A stretch of 64,000 nucleotides of DNA from Aquimarina sp. ERC-38 (GTDB lineage: Bacteria; Bacteroidota; Bacteroidia; Flavobacteriales; Flavobacteriaceae): contig NZ_CP098511.1 in the NCBI RefSeq assembly GCF_026222555.1, positions 1,841,501 to 1,905,500 on the forward strand, in the 5' to 3' direction. The notes beneath the pieces were generated by a model that was not told the origin of the DNA, searched no databases, and worked only from the letters and a program-made list of their open reading frames with translations. The position numbers were made by a program, and so were the translations under genes. This document shows, piece by piece, positions 8,139-17,540 of this stretch; position 1 is the first letter of the stretch; the number at the start of each line of letters is the position of its first letter.

Positions 8139-10706
8139 TTAGATTGGAAAACTTTGAAAGGTTAATTGCTTCTGAGGTAAAGTATGGCTGAAATAAATAT
8201 CCGAAACGGATTGTGAAGTTTGATAAAGTAAATTACTCATCTCCGTCAATAAAACCGCCAGGTTTTTTCTGAAAACTATATTTTCCGGATCAATAGCAGT
8301 CAATTTTTCAACGGAAGTCAAACGTAGTTTAGAATATGCTTCAAAAACATATTTTTCATAAGCAAGTAACTCCATTGACCTTCCGGAAGCAGGTAATTTC
8401 TTAACATCCTTAAGGATTCGAGAAACTAAATACGTAAGGGACCTACTGTAGGTAGCATCCAGTAAAATCAGTTGTATTACATTTTCAATAGTCACATAAG
8501 AGCGGTAACTGTACCGGTAGATATTTAAGCTTTCATGACTATTTAAAAAAGATTCTAATACTTCATAAGCAACAGGTCCTTCTGCTTCAACAGTCAATAA
8601 TGCTCTACATTTCGAAATAGTAAGCACCGCCTGTTCCAGGTTAAGGCCAATAAAATAGAGGAGTAGTCCTTGATTTACCAAAATACTCTCTTCAATTAAC
8701 CCCATAAAGGCGATAATACGGACAATGGTTTTATCTAAAAATTTGATAATTTCGTTGTAAGACAACCCGTCAAAACCTTCTTTTTCAAGGTCAGACCATG
8801 ATTTCTGAATAATTTTAAATACATGCCACATATCCGAAGACCATAAGTTACGAATAGAATAATACGAATTAGTAAACATCATCATCGTATTAGCCAGGCT
8901 ACCCATTTTATTTTTATCAAATAATACAGCCTCTAATTCTGATCGTACATCCGTTACCGGTTTGTTCTTTTTATCCCCTACAAAACCAGGAAATGTACTC
9001 GTTATCTGAGTAACCCCTTTAAGAAGTATATTTAATTTTTCGTTTTCCAGAGGATTTTGGTCTTTTTCGGACTTTATTAATTGACGTAGCGTCATTCGTA
9101 AAAATCTGCATACAAATAAGGACCGGCTGATATAACGCCCCGCCCAGTATAAATTTTCGGCAGTTTGACTAGGTAAATCTTCCAGTCCGGCCAGCGTCTG
9201 TTTTGAAAAGGCAATGCCATCAATATGAGTGGTTTCTTTCTCTTCTTTATCTGTAAGTACCCAAAAATCTTTACTGGTACCTCCCCTTTGATTACTTACC
9301 CGTAAATTACCTCTTTCCGGAGCTACCCGGATCAGCCCTCCCGGCATAATGGTATACTGATCTTCTTTAGCTAAAGCAAAAGCCCTGCACACCATATTTC
9401 TGGGTTCCAGGCTTCCTTTAGTAAAGTTAGGTACGGTTGAAAAATTAATTTTTTCCTGGGCTACGTAGAGATAGGGTTCTTTTTCAATTCGATCTTTTAG
9501 TAAGGATTTTTCCTTATTTGACAAATATTCACAAAAAAAGATACTTTCCCGGTTAGACCGATCAATTCGCTTAATTACATGATTGTTTAAATTACTCAGC
9601 ACAAATTTCCTTTCTTTTTCCTGTCCGCACCACCAGGTGGCAATCTGAGGAAGCATTAATTTTTCGCCTAAAAAATAATTGGCGATGGCTGGCATAAAAG
9701 GAATTAAACCCGAATTTTCTAATACCCCGCTTCCGATAGGATTGATAATAGTCACATTTTGTTTTCGAACTACATCTAATAAGCCTGCTACGCCTAGATG
9801 CGAATCTTCCCGTAGTTCTAAAGGATCCATAAAAGCATCATCTACCCTTCTTAACACAACATCTACCCGTTTTAAACCGTTTAGGGATTTCATGTATAAA
9901 AAGCTATTTCTAACCACAAGATCGTATCCCTGCACTAGAGGATATCCTAGAAAAGAAGCCAGGTACGCATGTTCAAAATAGGTTTCGTTATGAGGGCCCG
10001 GGGTTAAAATTATAATGTTAGGCACCTCCCTTTTTTTAGGGGAAGACTGAATCAACAGGTTATTAAAGTCCCGAAAAAAGCCGGATAATTTTTTTACATG
10101 AAGGTTCTGATATACATCAGATAGTACCCGGGTGGAGGTCGTTCTATTTTCTAGGGCATAACCCATACCGGAAGGGGCTTGTGTACGGTCATTCACAATC
10201 CACATCCTGCCGTCCGGTCCTCTGGATAAATCCGAGGCATAAATAGATAAACGTTTTTCGGTTTTATAAGAAATTCCGTTACATTGGCGTAAAAACCCAC
10301 GGTGACCGTAGATAATTTCGTAAGGAAGAATCCCTTTTGAGATTAGTTTACGTTCGCCATAAATATCTTTCAGAATTAAGTCCAACAAATGTACCCGTTG
10401 TTTTAAACCTTCGGAAACCCGGTTCCATTCCTCTTTTTCAATCACAAAAGGAACAATATTTAAATTCCAGGGTCGGTTTAAGCCTTTAGGGTCGTTATAT
10501 ACGTTATAAGTCACCCCATTTTCAGAGAGCATCCAGTCGATCTCTTTCTGTCGCGCACTTAACTCTTTGCTACCTAGTTGATTAATATGATCCGAAAGGG
10601 ATTTCCACCCCGGTTTAATTTGCATATCCCGGGTAAACATTTCATCGTGAGTATCTTCACTAAAATAGTCCTGAAGAAACAGGCTCGAATTTACTTCTCT
10701 CTGCAT
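8139..10706 (-). CDS. circularly permuted ATP-grasp / alpha-E fusion protein
   Basis: 855 residues joining two domains that are separate genes at 3524-6053. Residues 1 to about 490 are the circularly permuted ATP-grasp ligase (NDRTQAPSGMGYALENR, RVDVVLRRVDDAFMDP, ending RGGTSKDFWVL). From about 515 comes the alpha-E domain, opening with SQTAENLYWAGRYISRS. It lies 1 base after the 1098-residue gene and 5 bases before the last transglutaminase gene. The fusion supports a physical complex between the two parts in the split version. The ATP-grasp glycine loop seen in the split protein (DESGGYG) is here DRSNRES, so this copy may have changed nucleotide binding. Confidence 0.9.
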   Translation of the reverse strand: MQREVNSSLFLQDYFSEDTHDEMFTRDMQIKPGWKSLSDHINQLGSKELSARQKEIDWMLSENGVTYNVYNDPKGLNRPWNLNIVPFVIEKEEWNRVSEGLKQRVHLLDLILKDIYGERKLISKGILPYEIIYGHRGFLRQCNGISYKTEKRLSIYASDLSRGPDGRMWIVNDRTQAPSGMGYALENRTTSTRVLSDVYQNLHVKKLSGFFRDFNNLLIQSSPKKREVPNIIILTPGPHNETYFEHAYLASFLGYPLVQGYDLVVRNSFLYMKSLNGLKRVDVVLRRVDDAFMDPLELREDSHLGVAGLLDVVRKQNVTIINPIGSGVLENSGLIPFMPAIANYFLGEKLMLPQIATWWCGQEKERKFVLSNLNNHVIKRIDRSNRESIFFCEYLSNKEKSLLKDRIEKEPYLYVAQEKINFSTVPNFTKGSLEPRNMVCRAFALAKEDQYTIMPGGLIRVAPERGNLRVSNQRGGTSKDFWVLTDKEEKETTHIDGIAFSKQTLAGLEDLPSQTAENLYWAGRYISRSLFVCRFLRMTLRQLIKSEKDQNPLENEKLNILLKGVTQITSTFPGFVGDKKNKPVTDVRSELEAVLFDKNKMGSLANTMMMFTNSYYSIRNLWSSDMWHVFKIIQKSWSDLEKEGFDGLSYNEIIKFLDKTIVRIIAFMGLIEESILVNQGLLLYFIGLNLEQAVLTISKCRALLTVEAEGPVAYEVLESFLNSHESLNIYRYSYRSYVTIENVIQLILLDATYSRSLTYLVSRILKDVKKLPASGRSMELLAYEKYVFEAYSKLRLTSVEKLTAIDPENIVFRKNLAVLLTEMSNLLYQTSQSVSDIYFSHTLPQKQLTFQSFPI

Positions 10707-10707
10707 T

Positions 10708-13700
10708 CTATATCATTCGTTTTTTCCGTAAATCCAGGGTATGCGGATACTCCTGATTTATCGGTAACTCCTGGTAATCAAAATTCTTATTTTTTACCAA
10801 ATTCTTCTGTTCTTCGGAAACATGATCCGGAATTTCGCCCTGGGTATGGTTAAAATTCCAAAATCGGTTAATCCTTCTTGATTCGGCTTCATAGCTATTT
10901 ACCGGAAATTTGTCATAAGACAATCCCCCGGGATGCGCTACAAAATACGTACAACCACCAATAGATTTCTGGTTCCAGGTGTCAATAATATCAAAAACCA
11001 GGGGGGTATCAGTTTCAATCGTGGGATGTAATGCTGACCAGGGTTGCCAGGCTTTATAACGTACCCCGCCCACATAAGTTCCTTTGGTTTCTGTAGCTGC
11101 CATAGGTATTTTAACACCGTTACAGGTAATACTGTACCGCTCATCCGTAAAATTCGTCACTTTTACCTGAACTCTTTCTAAAGAAGAATCTACGTAGCGA
11201 GATGTGGCACCACCCGCCATTTCTTCGCCTAACACATGCCAGGGTTCAATAGCCATTCGTAATTCTAACTCCATTGCTTGAATTTTAGTCATTCCTAATA
11301 AAGGAAAACGAAATTCGAAGAACGGGTCAAACCAATCCAGTTGAAACGGGTACCCGGCCTCATTTAATTGGCGCACAATATCGGCAATATCTTCTTTTAC
11401 ATAGTGCTCCATTAAAAATTTATCATGCAATTGCGTTCCCCATCGAACGAGTTTCTTTTCGTAGGGATGTTCCCATAACCAGGCCACCAGGGTTCTGACT
11501 AATAACAACTGCATTAAACTCATCTGTGCATGAGGTGGCATATCAAAAGCCCGTAATTCTAAAATACCCAGGCGTCCGGAGGAAGAATCAGGCGAATATA
11601 ATTTGTCAATACAAAATTCAGCACGATGAGTGTTTCCGGTAAGGTCGGTTAACATATGCCTGAATAAACGGTCTGTTACCCAAAAAGGGATTTCACCATC
11701 TTTCGGAATCTGGTCAAAAGCAATTTCCAGTTCGTATAAATTCTCTAACCGGGCTTCGTCTACCCGGGGTGCCTGACTGGTTGGTCCAATAAACGCCCCC
11801 GAAAAAAGATACGATAGCCCGGGATGGTGTTGCCAAAAGGTCAGTAAGCGTTGTAATAGTCTGGGTTTACGCAGCAACGGGCTGTCTGCCGGAGTAATTC
11901 CTCCTAAGGTCACGTGGTTACCCCCACCAGTGCCGGTATGCCGACCATCAATTAAAAACTTTTCCGTACCTAATCTCGATTTTTTTGCTTCCTCATAAAG
12001 AGTTAGGGTGTTTTCAGTAAGGGCTTTCCAGGAAGTGACCGGGTGTACGTTAACTTCAATAACCCCGGGGTCCGGAGTAATCTTTAAAACTTCTATACGG
12101 TTATCTTTAGGCGGGGCATATCCTTCTAGCGTAATCGGTATTTGTAATTCGGATGCTGTGGCTTCTATGGCGGTAAGCAATTCCAGAAAAGCGGCAATAT
12201 CTTCAATAGGTGGTAAAAACAAATATAATTTTCCCTCCCGAACTTCAGCACATAAAGCGGTTCGAACAAAAGGCGTTTTATGATCAATTGCTGAAGCTTT
12301 CTTTTTGGTCATTCCGGTAATTTCCGGTAAAGCTTCTTTTAGTGCAAAAAGATCCGGTTCGTACACCGGGATGGAAGGTATTTCAGGATCAACCAATAGC
12401 GAGTTAAGTGGTAATCGCAATCCGATAGGGGAGTTTCCTGGCAATAAAAATATCTTCTTCCGCCGTACCTTCCATTGATTTGATATCCATTGGTTTTTAT
12501 AATGTGCTAACGGAAGTACGTACCCTTCAGCTTCACCAGGGGTTTGGTTCAATACCTGGTCAATTTTCTGCTTAACCGAAACTTCTTTTAATTCTAATTC
12601 AGAAGGGTCTACGTCCAGCGGAAGGTTTCCCTGTTCCCATAAAAAATAGAAAGTATCTTCAAATACTGGGGTTACCGTTTCTTTAGGGCAGCCTAAATAG
12701 GAAGTAAGAGTGTTTAAAAAAGTATTGGCATCTTCTTTCTTAGACGTACCTTTCTCCGTAAATTTTGCGAATAAGGATTCATCTTTCCAGATCGGTTTCT
12801 TGTCCTTACGCCAGTACAATCCGATTTCCCAACGCGGTAAAGGTTCTCCAGGGTACCATTTTCCCTGAGCGTGGTGCAACATTCCGTTTTTACCGAAGGT
12901 TTCCAGCAGTTTGCGGGATAAGTCTCCGGCTAATTGACGTTTATGGTCTCCATCTGCGGCAGTGTTCCATTCCGGAGATTCCATATCATCTATAGAGACA
13001 AAAGTGGGTTCTCCTCCCATGGTTAGGCGAACATCCCCTTCTTCCAGTTTCTTATCTACTTTAAAACCCAATTGGTAGATAGCCTCCCATTGTGCTTCCG
13101 TATAAGGTTTGGTGACCCGGGGGGATTCAAAAATACGCTTGACGGAATTTTCATAAAAAAATTCGGTTTCACAAACATCCGTAAGACCTTCAATCGGGGC
13201 GGCACTTTCATAATTAGGGGTACAAGCTAACGGGATATGACCTTCACCTGCTAATAATCCAGAGGTGGCATCCAATCCGATCCATCCGGCCCCGGGGACA
13301 TAAGCTTCAACCCATGCATGAAGATCGGTAAAATCTTTTTCAGGACCAGAAGGTCCGTCCAGGGATTTTTCGTCAGCTTTTAATTGTACCAGATACCCCG
13401 AAACAAAACGGCTGGCAATACCCAAATGCCGCAAAGTCTGTACCATCAACCAGGCAAAATCACGACAAGACCCTAGTTTTTTAGTAAGGGTGGTCTCGCA
13501 GGCTTGTACCCCAACTTCCATTCTCACCGTATAATCCAGGTATTGATAAAGTTTTTGGTTAAGGCCTATCAGAAAATCTATGGTTTTCTTTGGGCTGGTA
13601 TCTATGGTTTGTATCCATTCTTTTAATAACGTACCTTTCTCTTTTATTTCCAAGTAAGGAAGTAACTCTTGCTGTAAATGCGGTTTATAAGTAAATGGGT

Positions 13701-14004
13701 ATTGCTCCGCATATTCTTCTACAAAAAAGTCGAAGGGATTAATTGTTTTCATATCAGCAATAATCTCTACTGCGACTGAAAGTTCTTCGGTTTTCTCCGG
13801 AAATACCAGGCGTGCGAGGTAATTACCAAATGGGTCTTGTTGCCAGTTAAAAAAGTGGTTTTCCGGTTTTATTTTAATAGAATAGGCTTCAATAGGTGTC
13901 CTACTATGCGGTGCTGGGCGTAAGCGTATGATATGTGGAGATAAATTTACTTTACGATCATATTTATAAAGGGTTTTATGTGTAATCGTAACTTTTAATG
14001 CCAT
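10708..14004 (-). CDS. transglutaminase / DUF2126 amidoligase fusion protein
   Basis: 1098 residues. An N-terminal transglutaminase region (residues 1-80) leads into the transglutaminase core with Cys180 (LGSCRDFAW), His229 (DLHAWVEAYVPGAGW) and Asp245 (GLDATSG). From about residue 315 follows the DUF2126 region, a predicted amidoligase, with LTMGGEPTFVS, GKWYPGEPLPRWEIGLYWR and DGRHTGTGGGNHVTLGG. It heads the leftward three-gene operon, with 1 base to the next gene. Known combinations of this type are proposed to make and trim a peptide modification; the target has not been established. No promoter of the usual type was found upstream of 14004. Confidence 0.92.
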   Translation of the reverse strand: MALKVTITHKTLYKYDRKVNLSPHIIRLRPAPHSRTPIEAYSIKIKPENHFFNWQQDPFGNYLARLVFPEKTEELSVAVEIIADMKTINPFDFFVEEYAEQYPFTYKPHLQQELLPYLEIKEKGTLLKEWIQTIDTSPKKTIDFLIGLNQKLYQYLDYTVRMEVGVQACETTLTKKLGSCRDFAWLMVQTLRHLGIASRFVSGYLVQLKADEKSLDGPSGPEKDFTDLHAWVEAYVPGAGWIGLDATSGLLAGEGHIPLACTPNYESAAPIEGLTDVCETEFFYENSVKRIFESPRVTKPYTEAQWEAIYQLGFKVDKKLEEGDVRLTMGGEPTFVSIDDMESPEWNTAADGDHKRQLAGDLSRKLLETFGKNGMLHHAQGKWYPGEPLPRWEIGLYWRKDKKPIWKDESLFAKFTEKGTSKKEDANTFLNTLTSYLGCPKETVTPVFEDTFYFLWEQGNLPLDVDPSELELKEVSVKQKIDQVLNQTPGEAEGYVLPLAHYKNQWISNQWKVRRKKIFLLPGNSPIGLRLPLNSLLVDPEIPSIPVYEPDLFALKEALPEITGMTKKKASAIDHKTPFVRTALCAEVREGKLYLFLPPIEDIAAFLELLTAIEATASELQIPITLEGYAPPKDNRIEVLKITPDPGVIEVNVHPVTSWKALTENTLTLYEEAKKSRLGTEKFLIDGRHTGTGGGNHVTLGGITPADSPLLRKPRLLQRLLTFWQHHPGLSYLFSGAFIGPTSQAPRVDEARLENLYELEIAFDQIPKDGEIPFWVTDRLFRHMLTDLTGNTHRAEFCIDKLYSPDSSSGRLGILELRAFDMPPHAQMSLMQLLLVRTLVAWLWEHPYEKKLVRWGTQLHDKFLMEHYVKEDIADIVRQLNEAGYPFQLDWFDPFFEFRFPLLGMTKIQAMELELRMAIEPWHVLGEEMAGGATSRYVDSSLERVQVKVTNFTDERYSITCNGVKIPMAATETKGTYVGGVRYKAWQPWSALHPTIETDTPLVFDIIDTWNQKSIGGCTYFVAHPGGLSYDKFPVNSYEAESRRINRFWNFNHTQGEIPDHVSEEQKNLVKNKNFDYQELPINQEYPHTLDLRKKRMI

Positions 14005-14390
14005 TTTCTAGTTGATTTCCTGATTTAAAAATATAAAGTAAAAGATATTTAAAATATACCACTCAACGCCGGAATACAAAAGTTATTTCAGCGAATTCTT
14101 TAATTTAAATTTGGCTTCTGTTTTGACTTCTTTACATGGGCTTCTTAAAAGCTATTTAATCAAAATAGGAATACTTAAAATGATGATATTCTTTTAAACT
14201 CAATATTTACCTTTGAATGAGTATAATTTTCACTTAATTTTAGTGTGATTAAAGCGTAATTTTTTTCAGTATTTGGTGAAAAAACCGGAAATTTATGAGG
14301 GGTAATTTCAAATAGTATGAAAAGGGGTACGCTTACTAGATAATCCCCTCCGCTTTATAGAGAAGTGTAAAATAAACTTATGGTAGTTAG

Positions 14391-14398
14391 TATATTTG
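14391..14398 (+). promoter_or_regulatory. -7 promoter element TATATTTG
   Basis: Exact match to TAnnTTTG and identical to the octamer in front of tRNA-Val and of the GDH and XRE genes in this window. No TTG lies at the standard distance upstream. No coding sequence follows; instead a strong terminator comes about 60 bases later. Confidence 0.45.
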
Positions 14399-14402
14399 TA
14401 CC

Positions 14403-14492
14403 CAACAACAAGCAACATACACAAACTTGACGGCTTTGTAACTATTGCCAACCCATAAAAAAAACCGGATGTTAACTACATCCGGTTTTTTT
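14403..14492 (+). ncRNA. candidate small RNA
   Basis: A transcript started from the TATATTTG box would be about 90 bases and end in a strong intrinsic terminator. It contains a possible small hairpin (ACAAA...TTTGT around 14421-14439) and no start codon followed by a meaningful frame. The flanking genes run away from or towards it on the other strand, so the terminator is not explained by an upstream plus-strand gene. It is a prediction from signals only; comparison with the Rfam Flavo-1 and other Bacteroidota motifs would decide. Confidence 0.4.
14457..14492 (+). terminator. intrinsic terminator hairpin
   Basis: Stem CCGGATGT / ACATCCGG with a 5-base loop, extended by an A-run on the left and seven T on the right. 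The A/T runs make it usable in both directions, so it could also stop leftward transcripts from the 15154-15719 pair. Confidence 0.85.
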
Positions 14493-14568
14493 ATTTCTTA
14501 AACTGTTATGTTTTTTCAATAGTTATTTTAGGTGAATTATTGGTTGCTAATGGTGTATAAATGATAAG

Positions 14569-14751
14569 GGCTCTAGTTTGTAATAGCGTAGATAATTTTA
14601 ATTCATATAAATCAATCCCATCCCTAGCCCTTCCCGAAGGGAAGGTAGCTAAAAGTCCTTTCTTTTGGAAAGGATTTAGGATACGATAGATAGCTTAAAA
14701 TAAAACGGCTGGGGGTAATTTGATATACCAACGCTATTGTAAATTAAAGCC
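14569..14751. repeat. MITE-like element with imperfect terminal inverted repeats
   Basis: The left end GGCTCTAGTTTGTAATAGCG and the inverse of the right end GGCTTTAATTTACAATAGCG agree at most positions (17 of 21 over the full arms). The inside has smaller palindromes (CCCTTCCCGAAGGG at about 14630) and no gene. Looks like a non-autonomous mobile repeat. Confidence 0.5.
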
Positions 14752-15153
14752 ATGATAATCAACTTATTCGATTTTACATTTATTAAAGAAAAAGAATTAA
14801 GGTACCTTACTTAAGAAAGATATCAAAACCTACCAGGAATTAGATATTTACCCATCCATTAGACGGGCGGTGGAAAAGGGAAAACCTTTTCCTGGATACA
14901 GAAGTAAGTAGTAGAGCTATATAAGTAGCTACGGATGATGGAGGAAGGAGCGACAAAAAAACTAGTGGTAATATAACTAGAGGTAAGGAAGGTTTTACAA
15001 TGCTTTAGTTATTGGCGAAGCTATGAGAGAATAATAACCGAACACTATTGTTAGTTAAAAGGCACTCGAAGTGATAGTGAATTAGTCTGTATTGCTAAAA
15101 TACTTGCTAATAGATATATTTACTTTTTTCTTTATCGGAAGGATAAAATTACC

Positions 15154-15501
15154 CTAACTCCTTTTGCGTTTTTTATCTGGGTTCATTACCGTAGCAAAAA
15201 AGTCAGTAATGTATACTTTTTGCGTAAACTCATTAATAAAATAAATAATTTTAACGGTATTTCTTTTGGTAATAGGGTAGAGTATTGATCTAAATTCTTT
15301 ATTAAAACTAGCTAAATCTTCTTCTAAAATTCCTCTTTGAGGATTAACAGCTAAAGACATGGCCAGTTTCATGATTTCACCGGATTTTTTATCAGCACTT
15401 TCAATACTATGGGTTTCATATAAATGTGCTAATAATTCCCAATAATATTGTTCTGCTTTTGATGTTATTTCAACTAAATAGCTTTTCTCCCTTTCTTCCA
15501 A
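15154..15501 (-). CDS. RelE/ParE-family toxin
   Basis: 115 residues with the layout of a RelE/ParE toxin: YLVEITSKAEQYYWELLAHLYE helix, a middle FNKEFRSILYPI strand (usual RSI.Y.I pattern), and KIIYFINEFTQKVYITDFFATVMNP at the end. Toxins of this type cleave mRNA at the ribosome or poison gyrase; which applies cannot be told. The start is a TTG at 15499-15501, inside the antitoxin gene, giving a 28-base overlap; no ATG is near the front. It follows the antitoxin in the same transcript, so coupled translation is likely. Confidence 0.75.
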   Translation of the reverse strand: MEEREKSYLVEITSKAEQYYWELLAHLYETHSIESADKKSGEIMKLAMSLAVNPQRGILEEDLASFNKEFRSILYPITKRNTVKIIYFINEFTQKVYITDFFATVMNPDKKRKRS

Positions 15502-15719
15502 TGGTCTACTTCACTTTTAAATTCATTGATAGGTCGTGTTTTACCATTTTCTATAGCTTCAAGAGAAGCTTTAGCTCTTTGGTGCACCTCAGATATGTCA
15601 TTAAAATAAAACGCATTAGATTCTTGTTCAAAAATAGCCTTGATTTTAGTTAAAACAACTTCTTTTTGGGTTTGAAGTAATAGATGCATTAGTTCTAACT
15701 TGGTACTTTCTATATTCAT
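15474..15719 (-). CDS. antitoxin partner of the RelE/ParE toxin
   Basis: About 81 residues: a helical N-terminus (ESTKLELMHLLLQTQKEVVLTKIKAIF) and a C-terminal stretch with KTRPINEFKSEVDHW. The last part resembles the toxin-wrapping tails of small antitoxins found upstream of RelE/ParE genes in Bacteroidota. No clear DNA-binding motif is seen. The ATG at 15719 is used; a GTG one codon earlier is possible. A TATCTTTG promoter box lies 23 bases upstream. Confidence 0.7.
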   Translation of the reverse strand: MNIESTKLELMHLLLQTQKEVVLTKIKAIFEQESNAFYFNDISEVHQRAKASLEAIENGKTRPINEFKSEVDHWKKGRKAI

Positions 15720-15741
15720 CACATCAATTTTAAATTCTTAA

Positions 15742-15749
15742 CAAAGATA
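15742..15749 (-). promoter_or_regulatory. -7 element of the toxin-antitoxin pair
   Basis: Minus-strand TATCTTTG, the classic flavobacterial TAnnTTTG form, about 23 bases before the antitoxin ATG. No TTG at the expected -33 distance. Confidence 0.5.
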
Positions 15750-15882
15750 ATTTATTATTCTAAATACTATTTTACCTACTCATCTGCATTCTTCATTTTG
15801 TAATTTGTATCTTTATTCAATAAACCAAATTTTTGGAATAATATTTATTCCCTATTTTTCCGGAATAACTCAAATTATATTC

Positions 15883-16548
15883 TTATAACAGAGGTAGTAA
15901 TTCCTTCAGGGTATGGATCGTATGTTTAGGTACATACTCTTTAGGTAAATTAAAATTTTGAGAATGTATATTCTCTCCGTTGTCTTTTAAGCATATACTA
16001 ATCCAGTTTAGTTGATTAGGAGAAAGAAAATCTTTAGACGTATTGTCTCCGATATAATAATACGTTCCTTCGCCAAATACGGACTCAAAATACCGATAAT
16101 TGTTTGGATTGGGTTTTTCACTTCCAAATTCTTCGGAGATGACAATTTCTTTAAAATACGTCGATAAGCCCAGGGCTTTAATTTTATTCCGTTGTTGTAC
16201 GCTTCGGCCATCGGTTAACAATCCCAGGTTGTATTCTTTGTTTTTACAATAATCCAAAACGGCTATGACTTCTTCTTTTAAAGTAATATTTGGCAAATGG
16301 TTTCTATAGATATCTAATAATTCATTTTTATAAAGTTGAACGGTATCTGAACTGTAAGCGGTTACCACTTTTTCAAAAGCATTCTCTTTAGTATGGTACC
16401 AACGGAGCATTTTTTGGTGAACTTCGACTGCGTCTATGGATAATTTTGTAGCAATAAAATCAGCTATAGTTTTATATGCAGACTCTAAATATAGAATTTC
16501 TTTAGAAAGGGTGTCATCCAGGTCAAAAATCACGTTTTTTTTATCCAT
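15883..16548 (-). CDS. HAD-superfamily hydrolase (YjjG-like)
   Basis: Phosphatase-type HAD enzyme of about 221 residues. Motif I is VIFDLDDTLS near the N-terminus with the nucleophile Asp, motif II LGLLTDGRS, then the Lys in EKPNPNNYRYFE, and motif IV YYIGDNTSKDF. ATG at 16548 overlaps the stop of the upstream ATP-grasp gene by 8 bases; the TTG four codons earlier is less likely. It is third in a GT2 / ATP-grasp / HAD operon, so a sugar-phosphate or modified-sugar substrate is plausible but not shown. Confidence 0.85.
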   Translation of the reverse strand: MDKKNVIFDLDDTLSKEILYLESAYKTIADFIATKLSIDAVEVHQKMLRWYHTKENAFEKVVTAYSSDTVQLYKNELLDIYRNHLPNITLKEEVIAVLDYCKNKEYNLGLLTDGRSVQQRNKIKALGLSTYFKEIVISEEFGSEKPNPNNYRYFESVFGEGTYYYIGDNTSKDFLSPNQLNWISICLKDNGENIHSQNFNLPKEYVPKHTIHTLKELLPLL

Positions 16549-17509
16549 GGTAATCTTCAACTAATACTTCAGAATCGTAGCGTAACATTAATAAATTATC
16601 TTTCCATTGATCAAAGGGTTCAACGGGTTTATCTAATAGGTACTCGTTAATCACCCACTTCGGATAATTAGCACCTGCCAGATAGGATAGGGGATAACCC
16701 CCACCAAAACGGGCATTGATTTCAATACCAATAACATCTTCAGTCTGCGCATGTACAAAAAATTGAAAAGTCAGGCACCCCCGCGCCCCTTCTATATGTT
16801 GCAAGCGTTGAGATATATAATTCATCAGAATGTTCTTTCTAGTCAATCCTTTACTTACCTCTCCACCCCTAATCTCAATTCTTTTTCGGGGAACAATACA
16901 TTTTAGATCATGGTTTCTGTCATAATACAGGTCACATGTATACTCGTCGTGTTCTTTTTTAGAATAGTATTCCAGAAAAAGTAATTTTTCGTTTTCAATC
17001 AATTCGTTACTTAAATCACTTTCTTCTTTAATAATATAAAGATCACTGCTTCCGCTACCATCAATAGGTTTTATAAAAAATGGGAAGGTATAATTTGTAC
17101 GAGAATATTCTTTTGCGTATTTGATGTTTTTGGTGGCAAAAAAATGATGAGTATTTCTTTTATCATTGCAATAGGATATAAATTGCGCGGAAGAAATAAT
17201 TGGATAAATTCCGTTTGCTACAAATTTCTCATAATTTTCAGCAAGCACGGGTAGCTCAGGATCAATGGTAGGTACGATCAGTTTGATACCTTCCTTTTTA
17301 CAAAGTGTAATCAGTACATCGATATAAGCCGGGTCTTTGACAAGCGGAAGGTTAAAAGATCGATCTGCAATCTGTGCGGCAGATGATAATTCAGGTGCAG
17401 CATCCGAAACAAAGACCTTACTGTCCGGAAATACTTCTTTTAATTCTTTCTGAAAAGCCCTAGTCAGAGATACTCTTCTTCCGGCGGAGGTAATTAATAT
17501 ATTGTTCAT
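16541..17509 (-). CDS. ATP-grasp ligase (CarB/PylC-like)
   Basis: 322 residues. The N-terminal Rossmann-like part reads NILITSAGRRVSLTRAF and KVFVSDAAPELSSAA, the central part PFFIKPIDGSGSSDLYII is the ATP-grasp lysine and glycine loop, and the metal-binding end reads DVIGIEINARFGGGYPLSYLAG. This arrangement is that of carbamoyl-phosphate-synthase-like ATP-grasp enzymes found in polysaccharide and small-molecule clusters. It overlaps the HAD gene and starts 31 bases after the glycosyltransferase. Probably ligates an amine to a carboxyl group on a sugar or amino acid. Confidence 0.88.
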   Translation of the reverse strand: MNNILITSAGRRVSLTRAFQKELKEVFPDSKVFVSDAAPELSSAAQIADRSFNLPLVKDPAYIDVLITLCKKEGIKLIVPTIDPELPVLAENYEKFVANGIYPIISSAQFISYCNDKRNTHHFFATKNIKYAKEYSRTNYTFPFFIKPIDGSGSSDLYIIKEESDLSNELIENEKLLFLEYYSKKEHDEYTCDLYYDRNHDLKCIVPRKRIEIRGGEVSKGLTRKNILMNYISQRLQHIEGARGCLTFQFFVHAQTEDVIGIEINARFGGGYPLSYLAGANYPKWVINEYLLDKPVEPFDQWKDNLLMLRYDSEVLVEDYHG

Positions 17510-17540
17510 GCTTAGGTGTAAATGCTATTTAATAAAAGTG

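Larger units (their letters stand above)
14005..15153. other. 1.1-kb gene-free region
   Basis: No convincing reading frame. It contains a promoter-terminator unit at 14391-14492, a MITE-like repeat at 14569-14751, and from about 14800 to 15150 unassigned sequence with broken coding look in several frames, perhaps decayed, which I cannot identify. Confidence 0.6.

Noticed and set aside
14800..15150. Possible decayed gene
   Set aside because: Fragments of reading frame in several frames with no recognisable protein; too weak to list as a pseudogene.
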